A stretch of DNA of 64,000 bases from Zonotrichia leucophrys gambelii. Lineage: Eukaryota > Chordata > Aves > Passeriformes > Passerellidae. The DNA is taken from assembly GCF_028769735.1 (NCBI RefSeq), contig NC_088175.1:4898001-4962000 (forward strand), written 5' to 3'. Of this stretch, positions 1 through 12,200 are shown piece by piece. Position 1 is the stretch's first letter. Each line of letters begins with the position of its first letter. The notes beneath the pieces were generated by a model, which was not told the origin of the DNA, searched no databases, and saw only the letters and a program-made list of their open reading frames with translations. The position numbers and the translations under genes were made by a program.

Positions 1-3000
1 AAAAGCTGCCAAACTTCCCCCTAATGAATAGTGCATCCTGCCAGCAGGCAAAAGTACATCTAAGAATTATTTACCATTCAAACATTGATAATGTTTGGCT
101 ATCTAGACAGTTCCATATTCCAGAATCAACTGGTTTTATGTAAGTTGTCCTCACTTTACTCTACTACCATGCTCTGCTGACTCGCCAAAACATTGTTTAC
201 ACAATTTAATGCTCTCAATACTCACACATTTTTGAAACATGCTAAGAGATACTTGGTTTTCTTCCAAGCCACCAAGACCTAATGCTTATTCCAGCTACAA
301 AAAGTCACTTCCTGAAATATCTCTTTCCTAAAACAAACTTACACCCACACACTCCTTTCGAAAAATGGCAGAAAAAAATTGAAGGAGTTTCTCCCTTCCA
401 AGTAAGTAGAGTTTAAGGGGTGACAGTTTTGACTGTGTTAACAACCAGAAAGAAGTGATCAGTGACACCTGGACAATCAAAATTTTCTGTATAGAAAGTC
501 ACCTACCAAAAAGTTGATACCCAACCCTTAGGTCACTGGATTTTCAACAAAACTTTACATCTTTTTATCTACCATATCAAACCCCAGTGTCTGAGGCTTA
601 TAATGTGATTTTTGCTGTATTTACTAGCAAATATTAATGCAAAATTATGCCTGGTTAGAAACTGAAACTCCTCAAAGCAGACTATCTCAGACTACAGCAG
701 AATGTCCTCTTCACCACATGCCCTGAGCTGAGCAGGTGCTATTTGCTAAGCACACAGTAATCACCCTTTGCCTTTAATTAACACATTTCAATACTTAACC
801 CTTTTTCTTCTATAAATCCCCTCAGGTTACAACAGCTTCTATTCAGGGACTTTTGCTCCAGCAGATACTCAATCACTGTCACAAATCCAACAGCTGCAGC
901 CAAGAAAATATTACAGCAGCTAAATTAAAAATTCTCCAGAAATTTTTCATGTCCTTTTCAAGTGCAAGCTTGTTAATAATTGGTGATAGTTTATATGAAA
1001 GGCTCTGCTGTCTAAACAGCCATTTAACACATTAGACAGTAATGGCAGTCACTGCAGTGGAAGGTAAACACCTACTTGCAGAATTTGTTACAACAAGCTG
1101 TTTCCAAATCCCACACAGAAGAGCACTGGAAGTGTTCCTGAATTGCTTTAACTAACACTGAACTGAGGCATCCAAACACAGCTCTTCACAATGGCTGCAG
1201 AAAAGCTTATTTCAACACTCACTGATAAATAATGTCAGCGTTGAGCAATTTCAGCACACACCAGGTTTCACCTCTGTAACAAGTAGAACTCTACAGCTAA
1301 TGTCATCTTCTGCTCTACCTGGTTTTAATTTTTGACATGTAGCTTAACAGCTTCCCTGGGAGCTGGTCCTGGCAATAATTTTGGTATGCCTTCAATTCAC
1401 CCGAGTTCTAATTATTTTTCATAATGAAAATATTTGGGAGGTTATTGGTTGGGTTTTGGTGGTGGGGGGGGTTTTTTAGTTCGCCTGGGCTGGGTTTTTT
1501 AATTTGTTTTTTGCCAAAAGGCAGAAAGCAAAAGTCACAACCGAGAGGGAAAAAAAAAAATCAAACCCAAACTCTTCCAAATACCGTTCTACATAGATTT
1601 CATACAGAATGCCAGGCTAAACATAAAAGTGGTTTTTAGGAAGGAACAAAATTATCCATCCTCTTATTTAACACAAACTATAGAAAATTATTTCTGAATT
1701 CCAGACCCATGATGATTGCCCTGCCTGATACAAACAGCAGTCCTAAATAAATCACAAGTCAAGTAGCACATGGTAGCTGGCATTGCAAAATAGGATTTTC
1801 TTAGGAAAAAGTTCTGACAGAAGCAAGCTCAAGATACTGTTCCTTCGAGGTATTTCTGCTTTAAGTAACCAGAATGGAGTGAACCATTTGCATAATGTCA
1901 ATTTCTGCTTTGCCTAGGACAAGATATTTATTGAGAACATCTTGAAATGTGAATTCTTCCCATTCACCCATACACTGACATAATCAGAGAGTGACTAGCA
2001 TTTAATTAAGTTTTATTGCTTGGAGGGGTTTTATCACATTAGCAGAGAAGGAAGCACAGTGTCCAAGTTACTTCTCATGTCTTCAAATAAAAAGATGTGA
2101 AGCAAGAAATTAAGTAAGAATTCATGTCAGAAGTACATTCATTTCATGTGCAGTCAAGCACCAATGGCAGTATCAGATTACAGATTATCAGAAAGAGGAA
2201 AATGGAAGAACCTTCAACAGCTGTTGGATCTTGGCATTAATTTAAAAATACCAACAGCTGGTTCATTGCAAACTTGTCATGGATTTGCTCAAGTGTGAGA
2301 ACTTATTTCCATAATCCCACAGATCCAGCCAGAGGTGAGGATCCCATGGATGGCCAGGAATCTGTAGTTACACTCTGCATGCTTTATTTGCATAAATAAT
2401 AACAGAGTGATTCAAGAAGGGATGCTTGGGAAGCCCCGGCTGAGCTCCCTAACACAGGGAACCTCTGCAAAGGAGGAAGTTCAGGGAATCCCACGTGGCA
2501 GAGGGGGAAAGGGCAGGACGCACACCCAGGGCAGGCAGAGCTCGGCTGCTCTGACCCTGCCTGAGCCTGGCTTTGGCCAGGAGGGCTCAGCTCCCTCCTG
2601 CAGCAAGGAAGGAACCCTCCCAGCACAGCTGGCAGCTCCTCAGCCACGGAAACATCTGGTGCACAGCTGGACATCACAGGGTTTGGCCACCTCTGCCGGC
2701 AAACTGACACATCTTACTCAATTTCTAGTCCAAGCTTTCCTTAACAGAAATATCATCAATTGAGCTCTGCTGGTGATTAACAAAGAAATTCTGAGTCAGA
2801 CAAGGCACATGCAGATGCCAACATCCTAAGGTAAATGATGCTCAGCACAGACTTTCATAAATCCCCCTCAACTCATTACCTCTACTACAAAAAAAATTAC
2901 TTTATAAAGTAAACTTTTCAGTAGTCCTGCTCCAGCCTTGCATTTCAAATTCCTCACAGCTACCGATATTATAAGACTGTATAATCTTGTAATAAAAAAA

Positions 3001-3435
3001 TTTAAAACTTAATTACATTTCAATGCTGTATAAGCTGCACAAAACTACCAACTGCCATCATTATTAGGTGGCCTTAATTTAAAAAAATAAGCCAGTTGAC
3101 TCTTGCATAAGAAAAATAAATTTACTGGATTTGTGAGTGTTACTGGCTGCACAGCAAAAGCCAATGGATTTGAAAAGCCAGATCAGAATTTGTTAATACC
3201 ACTCAAGGTCTTGGACACAGACCCTTCATTTTTAATTATGTCTGACATGGTAACAAGAGCAAGCATTCTCAACTAATTCATTGCCTAGGTAACCCTGTGT
3301 CTTTAAATTTAATTGTTCTTAACAAAAACTTGGGATTTATAAGCTTCCCCGTGTATCACATACCTGCTTTATTTAAGGCAAAATTTTGCAACATATTTGG
3401 CAATTGTTAACCAAAGGGATGTCAGAACTCTAGCA

Positions 3436-3498
3436 TACTTCCAGAAATCTAGTAATTTTTTTTAGTAAAAAAATATTTTACTTCCAGAAATCTAGTAA
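3436..3498. repeat. 20-bp direct repeat pair
   Basis: An identical 20-mer beginning TACTTCCAGAAATC occurs at 3436-3455 and again at 3479-3498, offset by 43 bp. The spacer is T- and A-rich. It looks like a local duplication inside ZFYVE21 intron 1; no function is implied. Confidence 0.8.
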
Positions 3499-4388
3499 AA
3501 TAACTAACCACAAAGTAACAATTCATAGTCTTAATCTTGCATTAACAAATGCATTTTAAATATTTACCTCTGTCACACTTCCTCTCAATAGCAAATATCA
3601 CTGAGCACATTCAGTCACAATTCAACACCCTCAGCCCATAGATCTGCAGACTACAGGGGGAAAGCTGAATTTTAAGGAGAATGAAATTACAATAGAATTG
3701 TAATAGAAAATTCAAACTAACAACACACATCAGACTGATGTAGCTAAAATACACAGACTTAATTCTCTCTGTATATCTAACAAGTTTAATTAGATCCTAC
3801 CACAGTCCCCAAATAATCTTTAGCTGAATTACACAGAACGTTCTGCCCGCAGAGATACGAGGCAGAGGGAGAAGCTTTGTTCTCCATTCCTGACCGAAGG
3901 AGGACTCGGTGTTCCCGTGCAGAACAGCCCAGCACGTCCGGATCTGCCCGGGAACGCTCTGCTGGCTGACCCCGGCTGAAATCCACACTAAATAAATCCT
4001 CATTCCGCTCACATGTAAATGCACTGGCGTGTGTCCACGCCACAGAACGCCGGCAATAAATAAATAAACCAACAATGGATTCTATGTTGTTGGTGCATCT
4101 GGGTGCTGCGGCTGGCACCAATCAACTCTCGTTATGTGAAATTAAAAATGTCACGATCGCTAAGTTGTTTACTTAATAAGTATTTAAAGCAAAGTTGACT
4201 GAAACAGACTGAGCTGTTCAATGGCTGTTTAACCACGAACATTCACACCGGCAGCCAGAAGGGCTGTTCTACCTCAGCCCTATTGCTTCAATAATGTATG
4301 CAGTTAGTTTTAAACCAAACCACCTTTATAAGCATTTAAAGCAACACCGCACAGTTCGCTACACTTCTCATCACCAATCGCTCGCGAA

Positions 4389-4398
4389 TTTTCGCGCC
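4389..4398 (+). promoter_or_regulatory. E2F-like site
   Basis: TTTTCGCGCC fits the E2F consensus (TTTSGCGC core). It sits at the edge of the CpG island, within 150 bp downstream of the ZFYVE21 exon 1 donor. E2F control is plausible for a DNA-repair gene such as XRCC3, but occupancy is unproven. Confidence 0.4.
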
Positions 4399-4450
4399 GG
4401 GGCCGCACAGCGGAGAGGAGCGAGTGACAGCCCCGTCCCTGCGTCCTTTA

Positions 4451-4825
<375 letters not shown>

Positions 4826-4919
4826 CTAGTCCCGCCTCCTTCGTGTCCCGCAACCCGGAAGCGAAGGGTTGGGTCGCCGAGTTCCAGGAAACACGGAGCC
4901 CGGATCGCCGCGGCCGCGA

Positions 4920-4979
4920 GGGGCGGTTCCGCAGGGCGCGGCTCCGCAGGGGACGGCTCCGCAGAGAGCGGTTCCGCAG
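4920..4979. repeat. 15-bp tandem repeat, 4 copies, in promoter
   Basis: Four consecutive 15-bp units each end in CCGCAG (at 4934, 4949, 4964, 4979) and share the form nnGnGGCTCCGCAG or nnGCGGTTCCGCAG. It lies between the two CCAAT groups of the divergent promoter. The exact periodicity is directly visible; a role in factor binding is speculative. Confidence 0.85.
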
Positions 4980-5082
4980 AGAGCCCCCGATCGCTGCCGC
5001 ACCTCCCGCCCGGGGCTCTGAGCCAGCCCGGCCCCGCCGCTCCCGGCCGGCCCAGCGGGAGGAGAACGAGCGCCGCCCTGCC

Positions 5083-5157
5083 ATTGGCTGTCCCGCCGGG
5101 GCAGTCACGGAAGGGAGCTCTGATTGGCCTGCGACGGGCAGGCTGCTCGCTGATTGG
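5083..5157 (-). promoter_or_regulatory. Three inverted CCAAT boxes near XRCC3 start
   Basis: ATTGG occurs at 5083-5087, 5123-5127 and 5153-5157, the last two followed by CCT or CTG as in typical NF-Y sites (TGATTGGC). Spacing of 40 and 30 bp, about three to four helical turns, fits cooperative NF-Y binding. The cluster lies just upstream of the likely XRCC3 transcription start. Confidence 0.6.
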
Positions 5158-5169
5158 CTGCGCGGGCGG

Positions 5170-5473
5170 CGGGAGATTCGTGACGGCGTGAGGGCCCTGT
5201 GGCGGCGCCGCGCTCTGTCCGTCCGTGTGTCCGGCTGTCCGTCCGTGTGTCCTGCTGTGCCTGTGTCCGGCTGTCTGCGTGTCCGGCTGTCCGCGTGTCC
5301 GGCTGTCCGCCCCTCGCTCCGGCTCTGTGGGACGCCCCCGGCTGCACCGTGACCCGCTCCCGGTGTTTCGCTCTCCCCCGCGCCTCATCCATGGAGCGGC
5401 TCCCTGTGAGCGGCGAGCGCGCAATGGTTTGGAGCCCTTCAGTCGAGGGCCGTCACCACCATGATTGATGTCG
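5170..5473 (+). other. XRCC3: Probable XRCC3 non-coding exon 1
   Basis: A non-coding first exon is inferred because the XRCC3 start codon lies only three bases inside an exon with its own acceptor. The best donor in the island is TCG|GTAACT, with GT at 5474. The left limit, about 5170-5220, is a guess at the transcription start based on the CCAAT cluster. An ATG at 5391 opens a short unrelated frame. A cDNA or 5' RACE read joining 5473 to 6219 would confirm this. Confidence 0.4.
5216..5312 (+). repeat. Degenerate TGTCCGGC tandem repeat
   Basis: Repeated units built on GTGTCCGGCTGTCCGC occur at least four times (around 5225, 5261, 5278 and 5294), with intermixed GTCCGTCC variants. The period of the last copies is 16-17 bp. 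It lies in the likely XRCC3 5' untranslated region or just upstream, so length variation could affect transcription or the 5' UTR. Confidence 0.75.
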
Positions 5474-6148
5474 GTAACTTTCCCCTTCTAAACCTTCTCA
5501 GAGTGTTGGTTTAAATGGGTATTACTTAAAAGTAACTTGCCTCTCTTTTAGATTTATTCTGCTATTAGCAGCCATCACAACCTCTCCCTCCCGTGTTGGA
5601 AAAGGGATTGTTCATAAAGTCGTGTATGCTTATATAAATACTGGCTGTCTGCTGCAATACTTCATAAATTTATCAGAATAATGCTAAGAACCTCTTCTAG
5701 GCAGCCATGGGGCTAAATTGTTGTGGTTTTGACCGAAGTATTAAAAGAGCTGTTTAATATTGTCACAAGTAGCAAACAGATTTTAACGATTTAATATTAA
5801 ATTTGCTTTTAGCTAATAAATATAAATTTATAGCTAAATAAATGACTGTCCAATGCATCAATAGTCCTGGGTCATCCTAACTGAGCTCAGCACTCACTTA
5901 GGGCTGATAGAAGGGAAGGATCACCTCCCTCAGCCTGCTGGCCACACTCTTCCCAAGTAAAATTACATCAATATATAAAATAATAATAGCAATAATTCTC
6001 ATAATAACCCCAGAATAATTGCTACTTCTCTAAGGTAACTGATAAATGTATTGTTAAAAATAGGAAGGAAAAAAAAAGTTCTGGAAACTTTTGACACTGA
6101 TTTATGCCTATTTTTTCTTACCTGTGTCTGTGATAAAAGCCACTTTAA

Positions 6149-6195
6149 TCACAGATAATTATCTTTTATCACAGATAATTATCACAGATAATTAT
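6149..6195. repeat. TCACAGATAATTAT, three copies
   Basis: The 14-mer TCACAGATAATTAT occurs at 6149-6162, 6169-6182 and 6182-6195, the last two overlapping by one base. The array ends 22 bases before the AG of the acceptor of the first coding exon of XRCC3, so it occupies the branch-point region of that intron. Confidence 0.85.
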
Positions 6196-6221
6196 GGGAT
6201 GTGCTGCTCATTACACAGGAG

Positions 6222-6276
6222 ATGGACTGGGACCAGTTTGACTTGAACCCTAAAACAATTGCTGCCCTGAAAAAAG
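6222..6276 (+). CDS. XRCC3: XRCC3 coding exon 1 (residues 1-18, A19 split)
   Basis: Encodes [18 protein letters not shown], the XRCC3 N-terminus. The exon itself begins at 6219 after ..TTACACAG, so only three untranslated bases precede the ATG in this exon. The donor is AAG|GTAATT, phase 1. Confidence 0.95.
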
Positions 6277-9200
6277 GTAATTTAATTTACCACTGTCTAA
6301 CAAATCTGTCACCACAGTGACATCCTTGACATAATTGTGTGTTTGTGGGTATAAGCAGGCAGATGGACACTAACATTTTAGAACTGTAATTAAGTATTTC
6401 ATAAAGAAGTTTTCTGGGTAATTAAAAGTGTTGGGTTTTGCCCATGCTTCAATAATGAATTTCCAAACAGTTTTACAGCTTGTGTAGGTACATTCCATGT
6501 GAGTGTTGCCTGCCCACCATACAAGAATGCAGTATAGATAAACCTCAAGTAAATCAGAATTACAAACTGGGAAAACCTTGCTGTGTAAGTCAGCCAAAAG
6601 TATTTATAAAAATTCCTCTTGTTTCAGCTGACATCAAATCAGTAAAAGAGATTTTAAACCTGTCTGGAGCAGACTTGCAGAGGTTGATGAAGCTCTCCAG
6701 TGCAGACATCCAGTGCCTGCTGAAAACAGTCTCTCACACCCTGAGGAGGAACAGCATGCTCACAGGTAATGCAGGGCATAAAACATCTTCTAGCTAAAGT
6801 TCAGAACTGTCACTGGGAGAAAATGTGGTTCTGGCTCCTCAGTGACACAGAAATGTGGATTTAAAATGAGAATGGAAGTGTTTTAATTGTGCTGTAGTGA
6901 ATTATTTAACTGTGCTAAGGACAGCTCTCCTGGGGGTAAATGGAAGTGAATGGGTGACATTTTCAGGATTGAGCCTGCTTGAAACAGGACAAAGTGTTTC
7001 TCCAGTCTGAAACACTTAAACACAGGAACAAAACATTTCCTTTTTCTTTCACACTCTCTTCCTCTCTCTCACTGTCCTCATTTTGGACCAAGACTAGTTG
7101 ATGTATATCATATATGAAAAGCTTCATAAACTGCTTTGTCATAAACTCCTCATTCCAAAACAAGCAGGACCTCATAGCTCCTCCTGTACAAATGCTTAAT
7201 GACAACTCTGTATTTAAAATCTATTTTCTTGTGATTGCATGTGTCTTCAGGCTTTGACCAGATGCCTGCTGTGCTGTTTTGTACTCTGTCTGCTATTTCC
7301 ATAATTGCTGTGCTAGAACCTTTGCTGTCAAAACCCTCTCAGAGTGTAACTTTCCTCAGGGACACCTTAGAGGCAGAGAAAGGGAAACAAGAGTTGGAGA
7401 GGAGGAGAGAACTCAGTGTAAATTATCAATCTTTGAACAGATACTCAGCAGAGGTCTGATGGGGAGAGAGAGGTGGGCAAGACCAGGCTGAATTAGGGTA
7501 ATTCTCCATCAACAAAGCAAGCATCCCTTGTGTCATGGTTTGAGCCTGGCACAGAGCCAGTGCCCCCATGAAAATGCCTCACCCTGGTGTCTGCTGTGAG
7601 ATGTGACCAGGAATAAGCAAAACAGGCTCTAACTTAAACATAAATAACACTTTATTACCTAAAACTACAGGAAAAAAAAAATAGGAAAGACTATAAGGAA
7701 AAGAAAAAAAAAAAAATTGAAAACCTTACAAAAACCACTTTTCCTCCTCCCCACTCCCTGACTTTCCCAATCCAATACATTCTCTCAAAAATACCAACTG
7801 CCCAGTCCGGCACGACACTTTAGTATACTCAAACATCAGTTCATGAAGAGGGAAAGGAGTCCTTCTTGTTCCATAGGCTTCTCGTGGAGACACACTGAGA
7901 CCCTCGTGTGCTTCCCTGTCACTCCGGCACCGCCCGGAAAGTCCATTTGCCGCTTGTGACACGTTCCTTCCATGCTCAGTGCTCTCACCACCGAGACATG
8001 GATCAGAGCTGCTTTTAGGGTGGTCTTTCAAGGATGCCTTGTCTCACTCCAAAAAGGCACAGTCTCTGCTTTTGGGACAACTGTCCCCCCCATATATTTC
8101 CAACCCCCTGGGGCCGGGGGGTCCTCACAAATGAACCCTCCTGGTTTTGAGGCACTGCCTCCCCCTAAATGCAGTCTGTGTCACAGGAACAACTGAGTCC
8201 ATGGCTACAAGAAAAAGTCCAGCCAACAGGCCACTCCAAATCATCTCTCCCCATCCAATCATCTCCACAAACTCCGGGCCAAAGTCCTTATCTCATATCA
8301 TCTCTCACCTCCCTTCTTATTCAGCTTCGAGGAGGATTAGCATTTTCGCAAGGCCCCAATCATGCAAGAAAGGGTTAAAAGTTTTCAGTCTCTGTCTGTC
8401 CTGGGAGGAGATGATACTCCCACACATGCTGCTGCTGCAGCCGGCCGGGCTCTCTCTCTCTCCCCCCCTTCTCCTCCTGGCTGGCTGCCATCACATTCGG
8501 TGCCGCCGGCTCTCTCTCTCCGGGGGGGGGGGGGGGGGGGGGGAAGGGGAGCTGGCTGCTCTCCTGGGGGGGGGGGAAGGGGAGCTGGCTGCCCGATGTC
8601 TCTTGGGGCTCCCCCACCCTTCCATCCTTGGAGCCCCCCCCCCGAAGCCCCCTCTGTCCAGGCCCCAGGCCTCACCGCATGGCTGTCCCCTCCCCCGCCC
8701 AGCAGCAGCGGGCCGGGCGGGGGAGAGAGATCTGACCTCCTCGCCCGCCGAAGTCCAAAGAGGAAGTGCCAGGGCAGTGCCCTGCTTTTAACCCCTGTGT
8801 ATTCTCGGAGGTGTGTCCAAACCCCACTGGCTACACCAGGTGTCAGTATGAAACTCAAAACCTTCATTGGTTTGACCACAGCTTCCCAGAATTCCCAACT
8901 TCTTCCTGGTCAAACCATGACACCTTGTAGGGATAAACCTTGTGTACAGCATCTATTTTGTATCATTGTGTGTTGGAAAAATAATAAATGAAACTAACTT
9001 TTTCTTTTTACTCATTAAACCCTGCAGCACTTCAGCTCTACCAAGATAAAGATCCTTTCACCTCCCAGCACCAGAAGCTGAGCCTGGGCTGTGCAGTGCT
9101 GGACAGCTTGTTGAAAGGAGGCATTCCTTTGGTGGGAATCACAGAGCTGGCTGGGGAGAGCTCTGCTGGGAAGACTCAGATTGGTTTGCAGCTGTGCCTG

Positions 9201-12200
9201 TGTGTGCAGTTCCCTTACCAGTACGGTGGCTTGGAGTCTGGTGAGTGATGAACTGAACCTGAGGGAATGCCCTGTCCTCAGGAGCCTCAACACAGGCTCA
9301 GGGCATGGAACTTCAGCAGGAGAGCAGTCAGTGACTGCTGAGTGTTTGCAGAGAGAAAAGCTGCACATCCTGCAGCACAGCTTAATTCACAGTTCCTGCT
9401 GGCTGCTGTTTGCCTGCCTGCCACCCGGGGTTCAACTCAGCACACAAACAATGTAAGAGAAGTGGTGCTGTCCTTGGCTCCTCAGGTCAGCAGGACAGCT
9501 CAGCAGATCACTCTCTACAAACATCTTGGGTCTATGGTACATACTCCCTAGCTGGGGATTTCAAATTTCAAAGATTATTTGTTTTGATAACAATAATTGT
9601 ACTGATTTACAGAGTAAAATCAATGGAAATATCATTGAAGAAAGGTAACATTGTTTTGTACCTGTGATTTTCCTGGGTTTACCAAAGTATGCAGGTTTAT
9701 TCTTTGATTTGAGTATGGTTTTTTTTACCCTTCTGTCATAGTAATCTAACTCCCAATTTTATTTTTTTTTTACTATTGCTGCCATAGAAAGGGAGGAAGC
9801 CTGTGTCACTTGTGAGGATTCTGGTACTCTGCCTTAGGTGTGTTGTGCCTGTGACCTTGCTGCTCCCTCCACACAGCACTGCCTTCATCTGGCAGCTCAG
9901 TGGCTCCTTGTGGGGAAACTCACTCCTTTCACTGTATCCACCCTTGTGGAAAAATCAGGGACTGTACAAACTGAGGTCTTGCTTAAAGGGCTGTGAGTAG
10001 CCCATGGCTTACATTACATGGTGTCATTAATCAGAGCAGAAACAATTATATTTTGTTCTGTTCCTTTGTGTGCTGCTGCTAACTGCTGCACATAGTTTAA
10101 ATAAATACATTTTTATCCACGCTCCAGCACTTCTTCCTGTTTGTGTTGAAATCAAGGAACAGAGCAAGGTGCCCAACACCCTACTGGCACTCTTGTGTTG
10201 AGCCTCCCATGAGAAATACAGCAATTAAATCTTAGATTAAATGTGAGGAGTTTTATCCTTTAGGAAACTTGAGGAGAACAGCAATGCTTAGAAACTCTCA
10301 CTGCCAGTGGAAGATTTTGCTACTGATTTAAAATTATCCCTGTATTATTATTATCCCTGCATTATATTTTTTTTACTGATTACAAACTTCCCTCCCTTCT
10401 TATAAGTGGTGATGTTGAAATACATTTCTTTAAACAGTTACTTCATTAAATTTAGTGCTAATCTTGTTTGCAATTCTCAGGGCAAGGAGGTTGGCAGCAA
10501 AGAAATGCTGGAAGTAAACAAAGGCCTCCTTTGCCTCCAGGATATCTTTCTGCTGTCCTGGAATGTCAGTTGTGTTCAGTTGTGTTGGCTGAATTTATTT
10601 TAAATGCCCATATTCATAAGTAATATGTGAATATAATGGAACAAATTAATATCCTTATTAGAATTCTGAATTAGAAAATGATGTTTGCTACTGATTCTTG
10701 GTAACAAGCTGGTTTGGTGCCTGATAGATTATGATCATAGGAATCAAATTTTTTTCTTTTTGAGCTTGGGGGGTTTTAGTGAGTTTTATTCCTGTTTGGT
10801 TGGGTTTTGGTGGTATTTTTTTGTCAATGACCAGCATAACACATTTATTGGCCTAAAAAACATATTTAATGAAATTGCTGATTTTTGTTTGGGTTTTGTT
10901 GGACTCGTGAATGTGTTTTCAGTGTCCTGAATGTTGCAATAACTATGGATCAAAATACAATTATTTAATCAATGGAGCATCAATCTATCTAGAAATGCAA
11001 ATCTGCATCTGGAAGAACCCCAGTGACTATGAAATCTGAAGAAATGAGCATTCCACCCTTTTTAAGTAAACCAAGGAGAGGACAAGGTTTAAGTCAGGTC
11101 TGGTTTTCAGAAAGCAGATGATTTCTCTGTGAGCCCACAATTCATGGTGAGAAATCCCTGTCTTTCAGCATGAAAGCAGCACTGTGCAGAAGGCAGTCAG
11201 CTTAAATAAGCATGGCAGCTGAGAAGGCCAGAAAGTTTTACTGAGGAGCTGTTGTCTCAACACAATTTAGCACAGGTGTTTTAGCATGATATTCATAGTG
11301 TGAATTGGATTTCTGTGTTTTGGATTTCTGGCTGAAGCAGGCAGACTGTGCAGTGCCACTCTGTGGGTTGGATAAAGTGTGATACTCCTGATCCCAAGGG
11401 CAGTGATCAGGTGCTCCTCAGCTGTGCACAGTGAGTGTCACCCAGTGCAGAGTACAGATCCAGTTGTCCCAGCTGGTGCTGAAGAAAGGACCAGGCAACT
11501 GCAGGAGAGCCACAGAAGTGGGGTTTTTGTTCATCTGATTCAACATGGTTAAAAAATAACCAAACAAACATGAATTTCCAGCTTTTAAATGCAGAATTTC
11601 TGCTATCATTTGTGTGCTGTTAATGAAACTGAGTGTGTAAGGGCCCTGTGGTTTCCTTGGCTACAGGAGCTGTCTACATTTGTACAGAGGATGTGTTCCC
11701 AAGCAAACGTTTGCAGCAGCTCATAGACCAACAGCACAAGCTGCGTGCAGATGTTCCAGCTGAAATCATACAGAAGATCAGATTTGGAAACAATATCTTT
11801 GTTGAGCAGGCAGCAGACCTGGTAAGTATTAGCACAATGTTTCTAAGACTCTTGATCAGTATGGATTTGAGGCAGTATTTTACTGTTAAGGTCATCAGTG
11901 GAAGAGCAGCGTAGTTTGTAACTGGTTTGGAACACTTAATGATAATGTCATGTCCTGAGTGTTTCAGTGAGAGCCACTCCTTGCCCAGGTAGGCTGAGAA
12001 AGTTGGGGCTGTTCAGCCTGGAGAATAAAAGGTCCCTCCTATGGGGACCTCATAGGAGCCTTCCAGTGTCTGAAGGGGCTGCAGGGAGGCTGGAGAGGGA
12101 CTCTCTGTCAGGACACGTGGACAGGGCAAGGGTGCAAACTGAAAGAGGGGAAATTTAGATATTAGGAAGAAATTCTTACTGTGAGGGTGCTGAGATACTG

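Noticed and set aside
8147..8991. Open frames of 160-214 codons on both strands around the poly-G block
   Set aside because: They lie inside the solo LTR and result from GC-rich simple sequence; no retroviral domain is present.
9015..9456. Minus-strand 117-codon and plus-strand open frames over XRCC3 exon 3
   Set aside because: They are shadows of the real exon, with no homology of their own.
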